From Isoetes taiwanensis (Eukaryota > Streptophyta > Lycopodiopsida > Isoetales > Isoetaceae), in NCBI GenBank assembly GCA_021234155.1, contig JAJEKV010000110.1, positions 2,012,338-2,076,337 of the forward strand: DNA of 64,000 nucleotides. The letters run 5' to 3'. Both the position numbers and the translations under genes were made by a program. The notes below the pieces were generated by a model. It ran no database searches. It was given only the letters and a program-made list of their open reading frames with translations, and was not told where the DNA came from. Of this stretch, positions 51,501-64,000 are shown one piece after another. Position 1 is the first letter of the stretch. The number at the start of each line of letters is the position of its first letter.

Positions 51501-52910
51501 CTTGAACTACACCTATATAGAGGATCATGTTGGGGTCACCATAAATATGCAAGTGATGAACCATATCCATTCTTGCAAGCATCAACCTGTATGGACGTTA
51601 AATGCCAAGTAAAAATACAAGCCAGGACATTAGCCCGACCTTGCAGCCAGGGCACCGCGTTCTGATATGAATTTCATTGTTGTTTTGCTTGTGCGTTATG
51701 CTATAGAATAGGGGTTTCTCCTTAGCGTTTTAGGGTTTAATTCATCGTGACATACACATTAATTCGACAAATCATGTTCATTTATGTTTATTAAAGCTTT
51801 GAAGAGCTAATTCAACAAATCATGTTCATTTATGTTTATTAAGCTTTGAAGAGCTTAAATATATGCATCAAGTAATGCCTACATATTACATATTCATGAA
51901 GTTTATTGTACGTTGGATTGTTTTTGTTTTAACATGCATCTCCATGTCTATCTATGCAACATATGTAAGTTTTGTTTTAATATGCATCTCCACGTCTATC
52001 TATGCAACATACATATATCTGGTAAATTATTGAATATCGTAATTTGACATTTTAGGCACATGTTTGTGATTTTTTGTTAATGGGTGTTTTGTAAACATTG
52101 TTCTCCAAGTTCTTAGAATAATGAAAGTGTTTGTCTTGCACTTATTTTGTATATGCATGTTAATATAGAATTGTAGCAAGATTCTTAATGTAGATCAATG
52201 GCTTTGCAATTCATCACATTGCTGTATTTTCTTTTCTTACTACATGGCAGATATGAGACACATTTGTATCTTGCCTCCCCAGCAGAATCAAAGTAATAAA
52301 AAACCACCACTAATTCTGCAAACAATCAAACAATAAACAATATCTAAGTTCAAGGGTGGCCTCTATCAGTAGCTGCAACATTATATTGATCTGCCAGAGG
52401 TCTCCGGATCCCCATTCATTTCCTGTTTGGTAATTCGTTTATGTAAATAGCTACGTAGTCATGGATTTGCTCTCCTGTTACTCAATAAAGACTTAAACCA
52501 CCTGCCCATAAATTCTAGTGGTATCATCGATTGTGATTGAATTGGTTTTCATGGTAGCTATTATTGATTTCTATTGGCATTTTACATTCACATATCACAT
52601 AATCTGCTCGAGGTGAGGGTTAGCCCTCTAAGTAGTTAGGCTACTTTGGTGTAACACCTGCCACAACAATTGGAGAGCAGAGTTAGCCCATTTGCTGTTG
52701 ATTTAAGCTTTTTTAGCTCTAGAAGTAAAGGATGCTTGGAAGGCCTTCCATAATGGTAACATCTAGTGAGCTCGGCTTTTGGAGGAAGCAATCTTAAGGG
52801 GTAACTTTTATCGGTAGACTCTGTTATATTTCTGGGATCTTTTGATGTTGATCGCATCTTTTCCACCACAATTCCTGCTTGTATACCTGGCATATGCATT
52901 AAGCATTTTG

Positions 52911-53441
52911 TCCTTAGAGGTTTTCAGTGATTTGGCGTGGATTTTTGGTAGATTTAATAACGAGTAATTCATTATTACAGCTGCAACCAGTGTGCAAATC
53001 AACAGGCCAACACAGGTTGCAGCAAAATTATTCTTGACACATTTAACCGCTGATACACAGTCTGAAACTTATCTATAAATGATTCTGAAAATGGGTCTCC
53101 AGCTTGTATAAAAAGATGCATTTCTTCTAAGACACGTTGACATGTAGTTTCAGAGGGATTATCTTCAGGAATCAAACTCAATGCAGAATGAATCAGCATC
53201 TGATTCTCTTTTGTTCTCCTTATACATTTGCTCACTTCACTGCAGAACTCCAGGGTGGCCAAGCCATTATCTTAGTATTCCTTCACAATTTCAAATAATG
53301 ACTCACTGGCCCAGATTTGGCCACTTCTTCATCCACCTCAAGGAAGGTAGCAGTCGCATCCTTCAGTGAATCAAAGGGGAGGCCAGATTCTTCTACACCC
53401 TTTCCTAAGCTAATCAATGCCTTCCATGTCCTGTACTTAAG
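52911..53441 (-). pseudogene. UPF0496 family pseudogene, unit 4
   Basis: Fourth copy, closest to unit 1: the open stretch 52999-53262 matches the unit 1 protein through FQTVYQRLNVSRIIL. A one-base loss near 53025 then breaks the hydrophobic segment. It shares the ancestral stop and frameshift. Confidence 0.7.
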
Positions 53442-53747
53442 ATTTTAATCAAATTTTTGAACATCTGGATCAAGTGCACAAGCTTTTTTGTATCAAGTAC
53501 AAATTAAGTAAGGCCAGCAAAACTGAAATTCAGATTATCCAAGGGATGTGGACATTGGCTATGGTAATTTTCCATTGTCAAAAGGACTGCCTATTTTGGG
53601 CGTTCCAAGTGAAGCTTAATCTACTAGCAGGTTATGAGAAAATAACTTGACGATGAACATGACATAGAACAAAAAATGATGAACTAAAAATGTTTGTTAG
53701 GCTGTGCTACAACAACCTGTTCCATAGGCCAAGCAATATTATAGATT

Positions 53748-54938
53748 TCATCCCTCTCTGGCACCTAGGAATTCCATGCTCATTTCAGCCTTTTTTATTC
53801 CTACTTGCTGTTGAAAATAATTTGGGAATACTTTGCTCGTTTCAAGAGCATAAAATTGGCATCTAATCCAGAGCCATTTTTCCTTATGGGGACTAGTAAT
53901 ATATTGCCATTCACTAGTGGGCCGGGCAATAGGCTATTACAGAAGGAGGTTTGCAGTATTGCAGAATAACTAAACCATGCACAGATGAAAGCTTGCATCC
54001 CTTATGTTTCTAGCTAGCTGAAAAGTGGAATGCAATTTGAAGATATATTCATCCTTCTCTTCATGGACCGTCCACACTTGTAACATTAGGGAAGATGCTC
54101 CAAGCAACATCAACTTCCTCTCATTACCAAATAGGAAGAAAGAAAAACTATTCGTGGCCTCCAGTTCAATGAAACTGGCCTTCTTCTGCACAATTTTCCT
54201 GGTATAAAGATTAAATGCGCACAACTGCAACCCTTCTTCCTCTGATTTTATCAAAAATAGAGAAACTGGTGTAGAATCAGAAAAGACTCCCTTATAATTC
54301 CCTTCAGACGGTCATAATATTTCCATCTCCATCCCTGGTAGAGGTAGATACATAATCTAAAACCATGTCGTACCCACAAAAGGACAATCAGAGTGTAACT
54401 GTTTGTCAATGAATCATAATTGAAGAGCAATCTCTCTCTAATACTTTTACAAATTTGAGGAGGTCCCATAAGATGAGCTTTCACACTTAAGTTGACAGGA
54501 TCGACGATGTAGAATTCATGCAGTGACGGAAAAAGCAGAGCATTCCGTTAGAATTAATCACTCCAATTCGACCATTCACATTCCCTCAAGTTTGAACATT
54601 TTCATCAAATCCGTATCTGACGTGTTCCAGCTCGATGATGGAACAAGAAACTTCTGCCATACTTGGCAGAAAGAAGAACAAAAAGAACAAAGTTTTTGCC
54701 GCATGCTGGTTGCAGTTGCCAGAATGCTGTGGAGCGAACAAAGGTGGTACCATTTCCAAGAGGTTAGAGAAAAACTTACCACGTCGAGTATGGAATTCAC
54801 TCTGAGAAGCACCATCTCCAGAATTTCATCCGGAAGCGTTATCCGCATCGCCAGAGAAGCCGCCTGCCTCCTCCTCTGCCGTTCCATCTGCCTCTGCATC
54901 CGCCGTTCCATCTCCTGCCCTAAGTAGGAAAAGGTCAC
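53748..54938 (-). CDS. F-box protein gene, unit 4 (several frame breaks)
   Basis: Fourth copy. The first 120 residues read open from 54938 through the F-box and then shift near 54586 (one C fewer than unit 1). The middle (54251-54484) and 53970-54254 read in other frames. It shares the unit 1 form at the junction near 54218. As in the other copies, breaks are single-base and mostly private. Confidence 0.6.
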
Positions 54939-55032
54939 TAAAAGACCTGCTTAGTGAAATTTGTTTTGCCCTTTTACGGAAAACTACCAATAATTTGCAA
55001 TAATATTATCGCTAAGTGCAACCTTTTTCTTG

Positions 55033-55316
55033 TTTTTAAGTCAACCATTGGATGCAATAAACTACGTACAATTAAAACCATTGGATGACGTGGATAATGT
55101 AATCTCTGATGAACCCATTGTGGCACATCACCGCGAGGCGGGCACTGAGATAAAAACGCGAATCCGGCTGAGATAAAAACAGCGAATAACACAGAAATCG
55201 AGGCAATCCGGAATAGAAATTTAAAGCAAGCATGGAACACAGTCATGGCTACGAGAGGATCCAGCGGCGGGGAATCGAACCACAGTAAGCGCTTTACCGG
55301 CGGTAACCACCTAGGC
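55033..55316 (-). mobile_element. SINE-like element, unit 4
   Basis: Fourth copy. The B box GGTTCGATTCC is intact on the minus strand near 55271-55281, and an A-box-like GCCGGTAAAGCG lies beside it. The A tail is shortened to five. Confidence 0.5.
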
Positions 55317-55453
55317 ATGGGCTCTACGGCCCATTCTACTCTATTACGGCGGCGGCCCGGATCCGGGAAACCATGCTACCCGGGGAGAAAATCCGGCCCG
55401 GATAATGCCAAATCCTGCGGTAGATCTTGGCCCGGGAAGACCGGATACAGCGG

Positions 55454-56492
55454 ATGGCAAAACTAGATGGCACAAAACTAGAAGGAACCCGGCCAATTAA
55501 GCAACTCTGCTTGGGTAGCACAAAAGGGGAAGGATTAGTTACATAAAGTGGAGGAACGAGGAAAGAAAAAAAGGAGGAGGTTTTAACCTTGTTGAAATGT
55601 GCTTATTATATTGGTAAGGAAGATCTTGCTTATAGAAAGTTTGGTTCTATGTTACATCTTATTAGAAGTTGTGTTACATCTTATTAGAAGTTGTGGATCA
55701 TATGCTCCAACGATGTATAATGATGATAAGGCTTGTAGCTATTTTATAAAATGCATCAACAAATCCTTATTGCAGAATCTGCTAGAGAACATTAAAAAAA
55801 GCCCTTGGTTTGGAATAATGGTTGATGAGGCAAGCGATATTAGTGTCGCGACAACATCGATCGTTTATGTTACTTACTTGGATAATTTTTCAGCCTAAGA
55901 TGTCATATTTAGGCTTGTTGTCATTCTGAGGCCAGCGATCTGAGAAACAATTCTGCGGCGATTGTTAAAGCTTTGGAAGGTGAATTGGAGTTGAGTAGAA
56001 TGATTGGGTTTGGTTCGGATGGGGCTAGTGTTATGGTAGGGTGCGAGCAGTGTGGCGACTAAATTTTGAAAGAGTATAACCCTTTTATGACATCCATACA
56101 TTGTGTTGCACATAGAACCAATTTGTGTGTAGAATCTGCTGACTAAACAACCAGAGTTGTAAGCCTATGTGTGAGAAGATTGATAAGTTGGTTAATGGGG
56201 CTGCAAGTTATTTTTGCACGTAGTGCCTGAGGAAACTATGTTAAAGGGGAATTGGAGGAGGAACTTGCTTACTCAACTTTGAGGTGGAATCTATTTCAAC
56301 AACAAGGTGGGTGGCGGACACCATCACGGTTGAAAGTTATGTGAATGCTATGAGCCCTTAATCTTTGGTTTTCAAAGGAAATGATCTTTGCCATATATGA
56401 TCGTTGAGGGAATTCAAAGTTGTTTATGTATTACATTTTTTAGGCGATATTTTGCATCGATTAACCACGTTGAGTTGTGATTTTCAAAAGGA
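55454..56492 (+). pseudogene. hAT transposase N-terminal part, unit 4
   Basis: Fourth copy. It reads open 55599-55898 after the 22-bp duplication, then breaks at 55845-55855, 55925-55960 and beyond, again at CAG/CTG positions. It ends at the same Helitron junction. Confidence 0.8.
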
Positions 56493-59400
56493 CTAGGAAC
56501 GTGTGCCCGGCGATCTTAGGGCATTAGTCGTGGGCGTGTGTTATGGTGGTTGTAATGGGTTTGTAAGGAACAAAATGTTATAGATTTTCCATGTCTATAG
56601 ATGGATCAAAGTGTGAAGATGTGAAGTTTAGTTTGCATGATTAATGTTGAAATGGATAATCCGTTCGGTTGCATCCACCTCAACCTAGCTTGTAACAACC
56701 TCCCTACTATGTGCAATGGTGAACACCTCATCTCACATACTTAAAATGGGTGCTCAATAGGTGGGGAATAAGAGGAGAAAGATTTATATATTTAGAGTCA
56801 TGTTTGAAATAATGGCGCATCTAGAAAGACTAACTAACTGGTGCCTTAAAGGAATCTATAATGACAATATTTCAGGTTGAAATTATTTAAATGGTTCCTC
56901 TGAAAAAGAATCTAGGATGACAATATGAAAGGCTGGGATTATTGAAATGGCAAAAAGCAAATGATTTCAATATTTCAGGTTGAAATTATTAAAATGGTTC
57001 CCCAGAAAAAGAATCTAGATGACGATATGAAAGGTTGGGATTATTGAAATGGCAAAAGCAAATGATTTGCACGTAGCCAACTTATGTTTAGAATATGGGG
57101 ACACAACAATTGTAACATGTTTGGTGAAAGTAGTCCTTATGGTTATTGCGAAGGAAGTTGTATTGAATATGCAATCTTAAATAGACAATTTTAACGTCCA
57201 TGGAGATTGCCATTTTTTTTTTTCCACGAAGATCCAATTTTGCTTCTTTGTATATTACAACCCCCTTAGATATCTGATTATATGATTCTGTTAAGGGGCA
57301 CTTAATTCTTACGGGCGGTTTTTATCCTTACTTGACTTATGCAGCTAGATGCCAATGCTTGTAAATTACACAATCTCACGTAATACAACATCCACGAAAT
57401 CAAAGTGAATACAAAAGAGTTGTCATGATCTTACATAGGAACAATCGAATGGCCCGGTACATTGGATACAAAATATCACTTATCTCCCTCTTTGGTACAT
57501 TGTTAGGATACAAAATATCACTTATCTCCTCGACAAACAATTCATGACTTCACAATAAGGCTTTGTCATGATCTTACATAAAAAGGATTAAATCCAGCAG
57601 TGCGGACCCGGTGGCCTCTCTTTATCAACAAATGGCCCGAGTTTTATTCCACGATTACGCAATTATACACATCGGTCAAGGGAATGCGTGGATCGGTTTC
57701 AAACTCTAAAATGGAGTATTGCCTTTGCCTTACACCATTATACCGGCTTAGGCCTTAGTTTCTTCATGGTTAAAACCCCAAATAAGTCGGGTCTAAGCCA
57801 ATTTATTTGCACTTGATATTGGCAACATATCTTCTCGTGAACCACCATCGTGCACATGTTCCCTCTTTACCCGGGAGAGAGTGTTCCGGTTACCTGCACC
57901 CAAATAGACCAATATTAGCATACGAAATGGTAATAAGGAAAGGGGCGTCAGGTAAGCAATGGAAAACTCTGGCTCATCGCCCTTCACCCTTTATTTTCGG
58001 CAAGAATATATTTATCTTAACCCGGGCACACAATCTGAGATCAATGGGTAGATACATCTTTGATAAGAGCTCGGATCTAAGTCGAGAGATGTTTAAAGAG
58101 AACTCCAAGCACCTAGTCTAGAACTCAAATACACATTGAGAAGCTTAACAATAATGGGCGGATATTTTCAAGCGAATGAATAAATATGGCCTCATCGTCG
58201 ACCATACACTTTACCAAATCCGGATCATAATATGAAGCAACAAAATAGGCCATACAACCACTATACGCCATATGCAATAATAAAGGTTAAATATCGAGCA
58301 TACTCACGGAGCCTTATTGGGCTTAGTAAGTTAACAACATGAAATAAACTATGTAAAACCACAAGGCCAACAATATTTAGAACATTTTATACTTAACCCA
58401 ATATCTTGCGGATGTCTTTGCCATTAAAGCGACACAGTCTAAACTATTATGGCGCATAAAAGCGTTGCGGTCGGAACAATCGACTCGGATCGCTCACATG
58501 GTTCAAATCACCGGGGGGTAAATCTTGGCGAAGTTAAGCGGATGTACCTTAGCATCGAGATAAGATAAACAATTATCCACGCCTACATAATCTCTGAGAA
58601 TGAAGTTCGGGTACAAATGAAGTTGGTCTGAGGATACCAAAAACCGTATTTATGAGACGCCATACACAATTTCGGATGCTAACCCATTATAAACAGCATT
58701 ATTTTGTACCAGCTTTAGCCTGTATGCCAACAGTAATAGCCAAGCATAGAATCTAAAAGCATGTGCTGAACCTTTAAAGTAAAGAGAGCAGTGCTAGGGG
58801 CAATCTATTAATTCCTATAACACATCCGAAAATCATCATAAGTTAATCACGAGAGGCTAAAAGAAGCTAAATAGAAGAAAGAGAACCGATAAGCAAGGCT
58901 TCTATTGATTTATCTGAGGGGATCTTCCCGTTTATATCAGACATATTAATCAGCATAATCATTTCTTGGCATAAATTCCCTTGCCAAGATAATATCTTCT
59001 AGAATATCAAAGCTTCATATACCAACCTGTATGGAGTCGCTCCCAGCAACAACTTTTTGTTTTTGAGCATTTTGTATTTCGGCCAGCATACAAGATCTCA
59101 GCCAAGATTATGTTTGTATGCTTCATTAAATCGATCATAGACTACATCCGGAACACCGGGGCCATAGATCTTTCTGCAAAGCTATGGGCTACATAAAATA
59201 GGGCATCGGGCTGCTCCAAATTTGAACCGGACCCTTATAGATCAGAGCTATGCTTTGATTTTCGAATTTGCCTCTATCTTCGGATCTCCATTTGCAGATG
59301 CTATTTCAGATCCACAACAACGGATCAACATAAAAAGGGCAAGTGAAAAGTGGCGCCATTTGCCGCTCCAGAGCCAAAAATAGAGCCCAAATATCATTAA

Positions 59401-61636
59401 GCCACATTGTTCTACCATTGTCCACCTTTTTATATAACGAAAATGTATTGCTTGCTTGCATCTCTTAATCAAGCTGCACAAAAAGCGTTAGCTACTATAC
59501 ACCTCTGCTAATTCTTGATCTGCACTTATGGGTGGCGGTGAGTATCAAGCGGCATTTTGGTTAGAAAAAGTAGTTGGGAGTCAAAAGTAATGAGAATCTG
59601 GACACGTATCATTACTTGATGGGATTTTATTACTTGATGGGGGTAATATGGCGTTTGAAAAGCAAGCAATGCTAAAGATCCAAGGAGATTCGGCACATGC
59701 GAGGCCATATCATTCTAATCGGTAATAAGTTGTTCTTGATCTTCAAGGTTAGAGCAAGTAGAAATGCGGATGGAAGCATGAATAATAGTTACAAATATAA
59801 ATTAGGCGCATCATTTCAAACAACTTTGAAACATGCCCAAGAATGCATTCATTGATATAAGTGAGACTCAATAACAATGCATGCATTGATATATTTGAGA
59901 CTTGATAATTCAATAAGCCGGTCTACAACTAAATGACAATGCAAGGTTTGCTAAATTAGGTGCTTGCAAAGAAAAGAGACTTTAGTTAAATAACATGCAA
60001 AAATAACTGTTGTATCTTGACTTACTTTTCCATGGGAAATCTGTGGCGACCGGACTCCAAGGATGTAGAGTGGAAAATCCTGATTGAATTTTTGTTGGTG
60101 GCCCTTGGACCATTTGTAATCAAAAAATGATATGCTTCAAGAGTTCTCTTCCAATATAGGTACTTGTTAGATATTCGATTCACATACTTCTCCACTGTGC
60201 CAGACCATATCTTGAATGCCTAAGTCCTGCACAAATGTCATATTTGCGTATATCAATGAGAAGGCATGGATTCTGCAAGCATATCCCTCATTTGCTTTAA
60301 ATTTGAGCTCAGTTTAACAACTTCCTATTTTCAAACAAATTTAGAAGAGAGATGTTTGCTATAAGATGCAAAATTAGAAGCATTCGGAAAACAAAAGGTG
60401 GCACATGTTATCTTTTTGTGAAGGCGATGCTCTTTGAAGTGAAAGAAAGCGAAAACGTTTGTAGGAATGGGTTAAGCAACTGGAAGTTAAAATCAAAGAA
60501 TAGCAGTGATACTACTTCTAGGAAAAGGAGAAAGCATGTACAAAATCTAAGTAAAACCGAAATTCCAGAAAATGGAAGTACTTGCCCAACAGCGAAGAAC
60601 AATCCATGTACAAAGTAGTGGTCTTCTTAACAATTTTGAGAATGTATCATTTGAACCTTTGCTACTCTAGCCTGATTGATTGCTAGCCGAACAGAAAACG
60701 TCTTGATGGAATCACCTGATAAACATGTTAGAAAAATACTTCCATGACCTTCAAAATGTAGCCACATTGTAATATACCATGTAAAGGGTCTATTAACCAT
60801 AGGCAATGGCGACTCCACCTTAAATCGAGAAATCTTGCATGAAATTTTTAAGTCAAGCGTAGAACAAAAAGTATTGTAAAGCAAATGCAAAGCGAACCTT
60901 GTGATGTGGCTATCAATGAATCTGGTTTTCTTCCTTAAAGATTATCTCTAGTTACAAACAATGGAAAACCTTGATGATTGGTAAGCTTAAAAACACGGTG
61001 AGTGAGTAAAAGATTTACTCTTATTTCACTTGAATTACGGTGCCCTTTGCATTTGAATATCCTCAAGTGTCTTTCTAGTTCGACTTTGAGCAGATCCGGA
61101 TGTCTTGTACTTCCGGTATTCTTTGGTACTACAAAGAAAAAAGGGAGAAAGCGGTTACATGAGCTTGAAATGAGGAGAAGCGAGTACATGAGCTTGAAAA
61201 TGAGGAGAAAAGAGCACCAATTCAAGATTTATTAAAAGCTCACATTTGTCCAAAGCTCCCTTACCTTTCGAAGATTTCCGTTCTTTTTGGAAAAAAAGCA
61301 TTTGCTGTAAAATTGTAAGAATGGGAAAAATTTAGATTGATAATATTGCCTTTGTAAGCGAATGCGAAATAATGTACCCACATGGCACACATGTTTGATG
61401 CTAATAGGGCCGGAATCACGGTAGGCGCCATAGCCACAACATCCTAAAGGCGGGATACAAACCTTTGTAGGCGGGAGCCATAGCGGTCCAATCTGAAATT
61501 CAAATAGCAAGTGGAAAGAGGCGAAATTCAAAAATAGTCGGGAAGGGGACTTCATAGCGATAAGGAGCGCCGCATCCGGGGGTTACATCTTGGCGCTCGG
61601 CACAACTTCAACACCTTCCCAAAATAAAGAAGAAGA
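56493..61636 (-). mobile_element. Helitron in hAT, unit 4
   Basis: Same insertion, 5,144 bp. CTAG and the TC start are intact. One hairpin arm is kept (TGCCCGGC) and the other is scrambled. It shares the 57448-57535 duplication with unit 3. The stretch 60000-60360 containing the captured exon is nearly identical to unit 1. Confidence 0.9.
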
Positions 61637-62550
61637 TTGGGTGGATGTGACATCGGTGGGTAGTCTTGTGAATGGCACGAAGGATCAAATTCAGATTGAG
61701 TTCTTGGATGAGGAACTTGATCTAAATAAGCGGTTTGAAGGGCGACAAAGGATTTCCAATCATTCCTACTTATGGCGGTAGGATGGATATCTTCTTTGCC
61801 CTTAGAGGGGCTGTCAAAGGGAGATATGTATCGTTCAATCAAATGACCGGGGGCGTAGAAGGTAATGATCGTGACCAGGGCTCTTGAGTTCCAAAGTCAT
61901 TTTGCTAAAAGCTTTGTTATAGCTACATTAGATGAAAGATTCAAAGACCATGAGACTTTGTCATGCTTTAAAATATTTTCACACTCTCATGTGCCAAGTG
62001 CAACAAAGAAAATGAAAATTTTGGGCTGAATGAGGCTAATATCTTGCTGAAATTCTATGGAGAACCCGTCGGGTTGGAGGGCTCAAATTTGATGGTTTTA
62101 TAAATCTGAGATAAGTTTATGTCTGAATTCGGGGAAGTTTAAGATGCAAGCAAGTCTGAGAATGGAAGGGAAAAAGCTTTTTGGGTGCACAGTGATCATT
62201 CTTTCCCAAAAAATATTGAGGGAGGACAAGTATCTTTGAAATGGTGAAGCTTACAGCATTTGGTTTGGTTCAATGCTCAAGCCGCGGCAATTTGTGAAAG
62301 AGGATTTAGCCAGGATGAATCATATCAAAGACAAATTTACAATAATAGGCTGAAAGTAGAGGGGGCTGATTCGCTCATGAGAGTTGCAATTGAAGGTCCT
62401 TCCATGGAAGTCATTGAGGATTTTAATTTTGATGGAGCTTATCAGGTTTGGAAATCTGGTGCAAAATATCGTCATATCTTTTCTAGGAATTCAAGTTCCA
62501 AAGTAACACACATAAATGTGGAGGAGACCGAGGATGATGAATTTGGTTGA
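61637..62550 (+). pseudogene. hAT transposase C-terminal part, unit 4
   Basis: Fourth copy, frame-broken in its first two thirds. 62260-62550 reads open through AAICERGFSQ and RLKVEGADSLMRVAIEGP to the same end as unit 1. Sequence after 62340 is identical to unit 1, an abrupt change from noisy to clean. Confidence 0.8.
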
Positions 62551-62941
62551 TGAACCTATTCTTTTTGGAGACTCTTATATCTATGTATCAGCTTTAGTCT
62601 TATAACAGGTGCAATAATGTCTTATGTGCAATTTTCCTGATCTAAACTCTTGTAGTATTTATATCATATTTTAAGTTTAAGTACCTTGTCTTTGCTCTAT
62701 TATACATCATTTTGTCTTTTTATCTATCAATTTACATGTTGTTTCACTTGTTGCAAGAAAATTGGACATGCTGTTGTGATTTCTTGTAGGAAACAAACTT
62801 GGCATTATGATATATTACAGGAAATTTACATGGTCTTCCCATTCTTTGTAGGAAATTGTAGGTCGAGATTGTGAATTAGAAGGTTAATATAGGCAACCGT
62901 AGGAAAATTTGTAGTCTAACATTAAAAAGTTTCCCGAACGG

Positions 62942-63022
62942 AGGTTCCATCCCCTGCCCTCCGCTGTTCGATCCCCTGCCCTAAGTAGGAAGTAGGAAAA
63001 GGTAACTAATACAAGACCTGCT
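62942..63022 (-). repeat. F-box 5' region duplicate, unit 4
   Basis: Identical to unit 1 across the segment. Confidence 0.65.
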
Positions 63023-64000
63023 TCAAATAGCAAAGGAAATCACCTTGATATAAGAGAAAGTAAAGCCCTTTTAGTGGGCTTTTTAGGGAGAACCCACTTG
63101 ACAACACGTAAAGTCAACACCAGGCAATTTCATTGTGTTTCATCAGACTAGACTGCCATTACCTTAACATGTACAAGAATTTGGCGTCGGCGGAGCCGGC
63201 GCTGTGTATGTTTCTGGGAGTTGAATCCTTTAACATGAGCACGTGGTGCAGAAGCTACTACTTAGTGTAGATCCCCAAAAAGGAAAAAAGAGATGATTCA
63301 AAACTAGAAAGACAAAAATGAAGAAACTTGAAGGCCATTTTTTTAGTCAAACTACGCCTTCTCTGTTAATGCGGCAACTTAGATATGCTCGATTTTATCT
63401 TTTCAACAAAAACAATTGCCTCATTTCCAATTGATGGTATTTTGCCATGGCGGAGGCACCATTTGTACCGCAGTACGGCCCGTAGGTCGGGCGCCTCCAT
63501 CGGGCTGTTCTTAGCAGCCCCGTGAAATAAAAGCTACTATTTCGACCATGCGAGCAAGACACAAAAAAGGAGCGCTTCGTCCGGACCATAGAGAAAAAAA
63601 TTCGAACTCCCCTCTTTCCCGTCCACCTCGCCCAAATCTTAGGAAAGAGATATTTTTCTTGGTAATAATAAGCTTCATCGAGGTGTATGCAATTTAAACT
63701 TCTCTTTCCCTTAAACTCAACGCCTAGAAATCTAAATTTCCAATTTAACACACCATTAGCATTCTTGGGGCTAATGTCGACAAACACAAAATTCAAATTT
63801 CTTCAACCATGATAACCCCAAAAAGAAATAAGAAAAAATATATTAGGTTGAATCTAGTTAAAAGTTTTCTAGATGCCACACGGGCCTTGTGCCATTCAAC
63901 ATCACGGGGCCTAGAATCTACCATAACCGACCTCTTCCAAGCTCGGGGCCACGCATTTTAGCATTTGACACCACATTTCTTTGTTAGATTTTTCGCGGTG

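Larger units (their letters stand above)
50080..64000. repeat. Tandem array unit 4, truncated by window end
   Basis: This is the fourth head-to-tail copy. It stops at a point equivalent to about position 20550 of unit 1, so the array probably continues to the right. It switches abruptly between sequence identical to unit 1 (for example 51200-51630 and 58640-58800) and noisy sequence. Confidence 0.95.

Overview
The window is land-plant nuclear DNA. It holds exons split by GT/AG introns, a plant-only UPF0496 protein, an F-box protein, and fragments of a chloroplast-type phosphate transporter (PHT2;1) and a plant NDR kinase, set in AT-rich transposon-dense sequence. The species cannot be named from the sequence alone.

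Layout: the whole window is one head-to-tail array of a unit of about 14.4 kb. Unit 1 is 1-21137, unit 2 is 21138-35544, unit 3 is 35545-50079 and unit 4 is 50080-64000, cut by the window end. In unit order each copy holds: unrecognised minus-strand exon-like pieces, one with two hydrophobic stretches; a Helitron-type 3' end; a minus-strand UPF0496 pseudogene; a minus-strand F-box gene; a minus-strand tRNA-derived SINE-like element; and a plus-strand ZNF862-like hAT transposase. The transposase is cut in two by a 5.1 kb minus-strand Helitron. A non-coding tail follows that includes a diverged copy of the F-box 5' region.

Unit 1 alone carries 6.67 kb more (4967-11636). This segment holds same-strand fragments of at least three unrelated host genes with introns still in place: a SCYL1/NTKL-like ARM-repeat protein, the C-terminal half of an NDR kinase, and the C-terminal half of PHT2;1. 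Its ends have a 10-bp inverted repeat placed asymmetrically, and it interrupts a T-run, so it looks like a gene-capturing rolling-circle (Helentron/Helitron2-like) insertion.

No set of genes here forms a pathway. The region is a nest of transposons and captured or decayed gene pieces amplified in tandem. The F-box gene is the best candidate for a functional host gene, since each copy is broken at a different place. Much of the difference between units sits at CAG/CTG trinucleotides, changes length, and stops abruptly at patch edges. That pattern looks more like basecalling or polishing error at methylated CHG sites than evolution, so frame breaks in units 2-4 should be read with caution.
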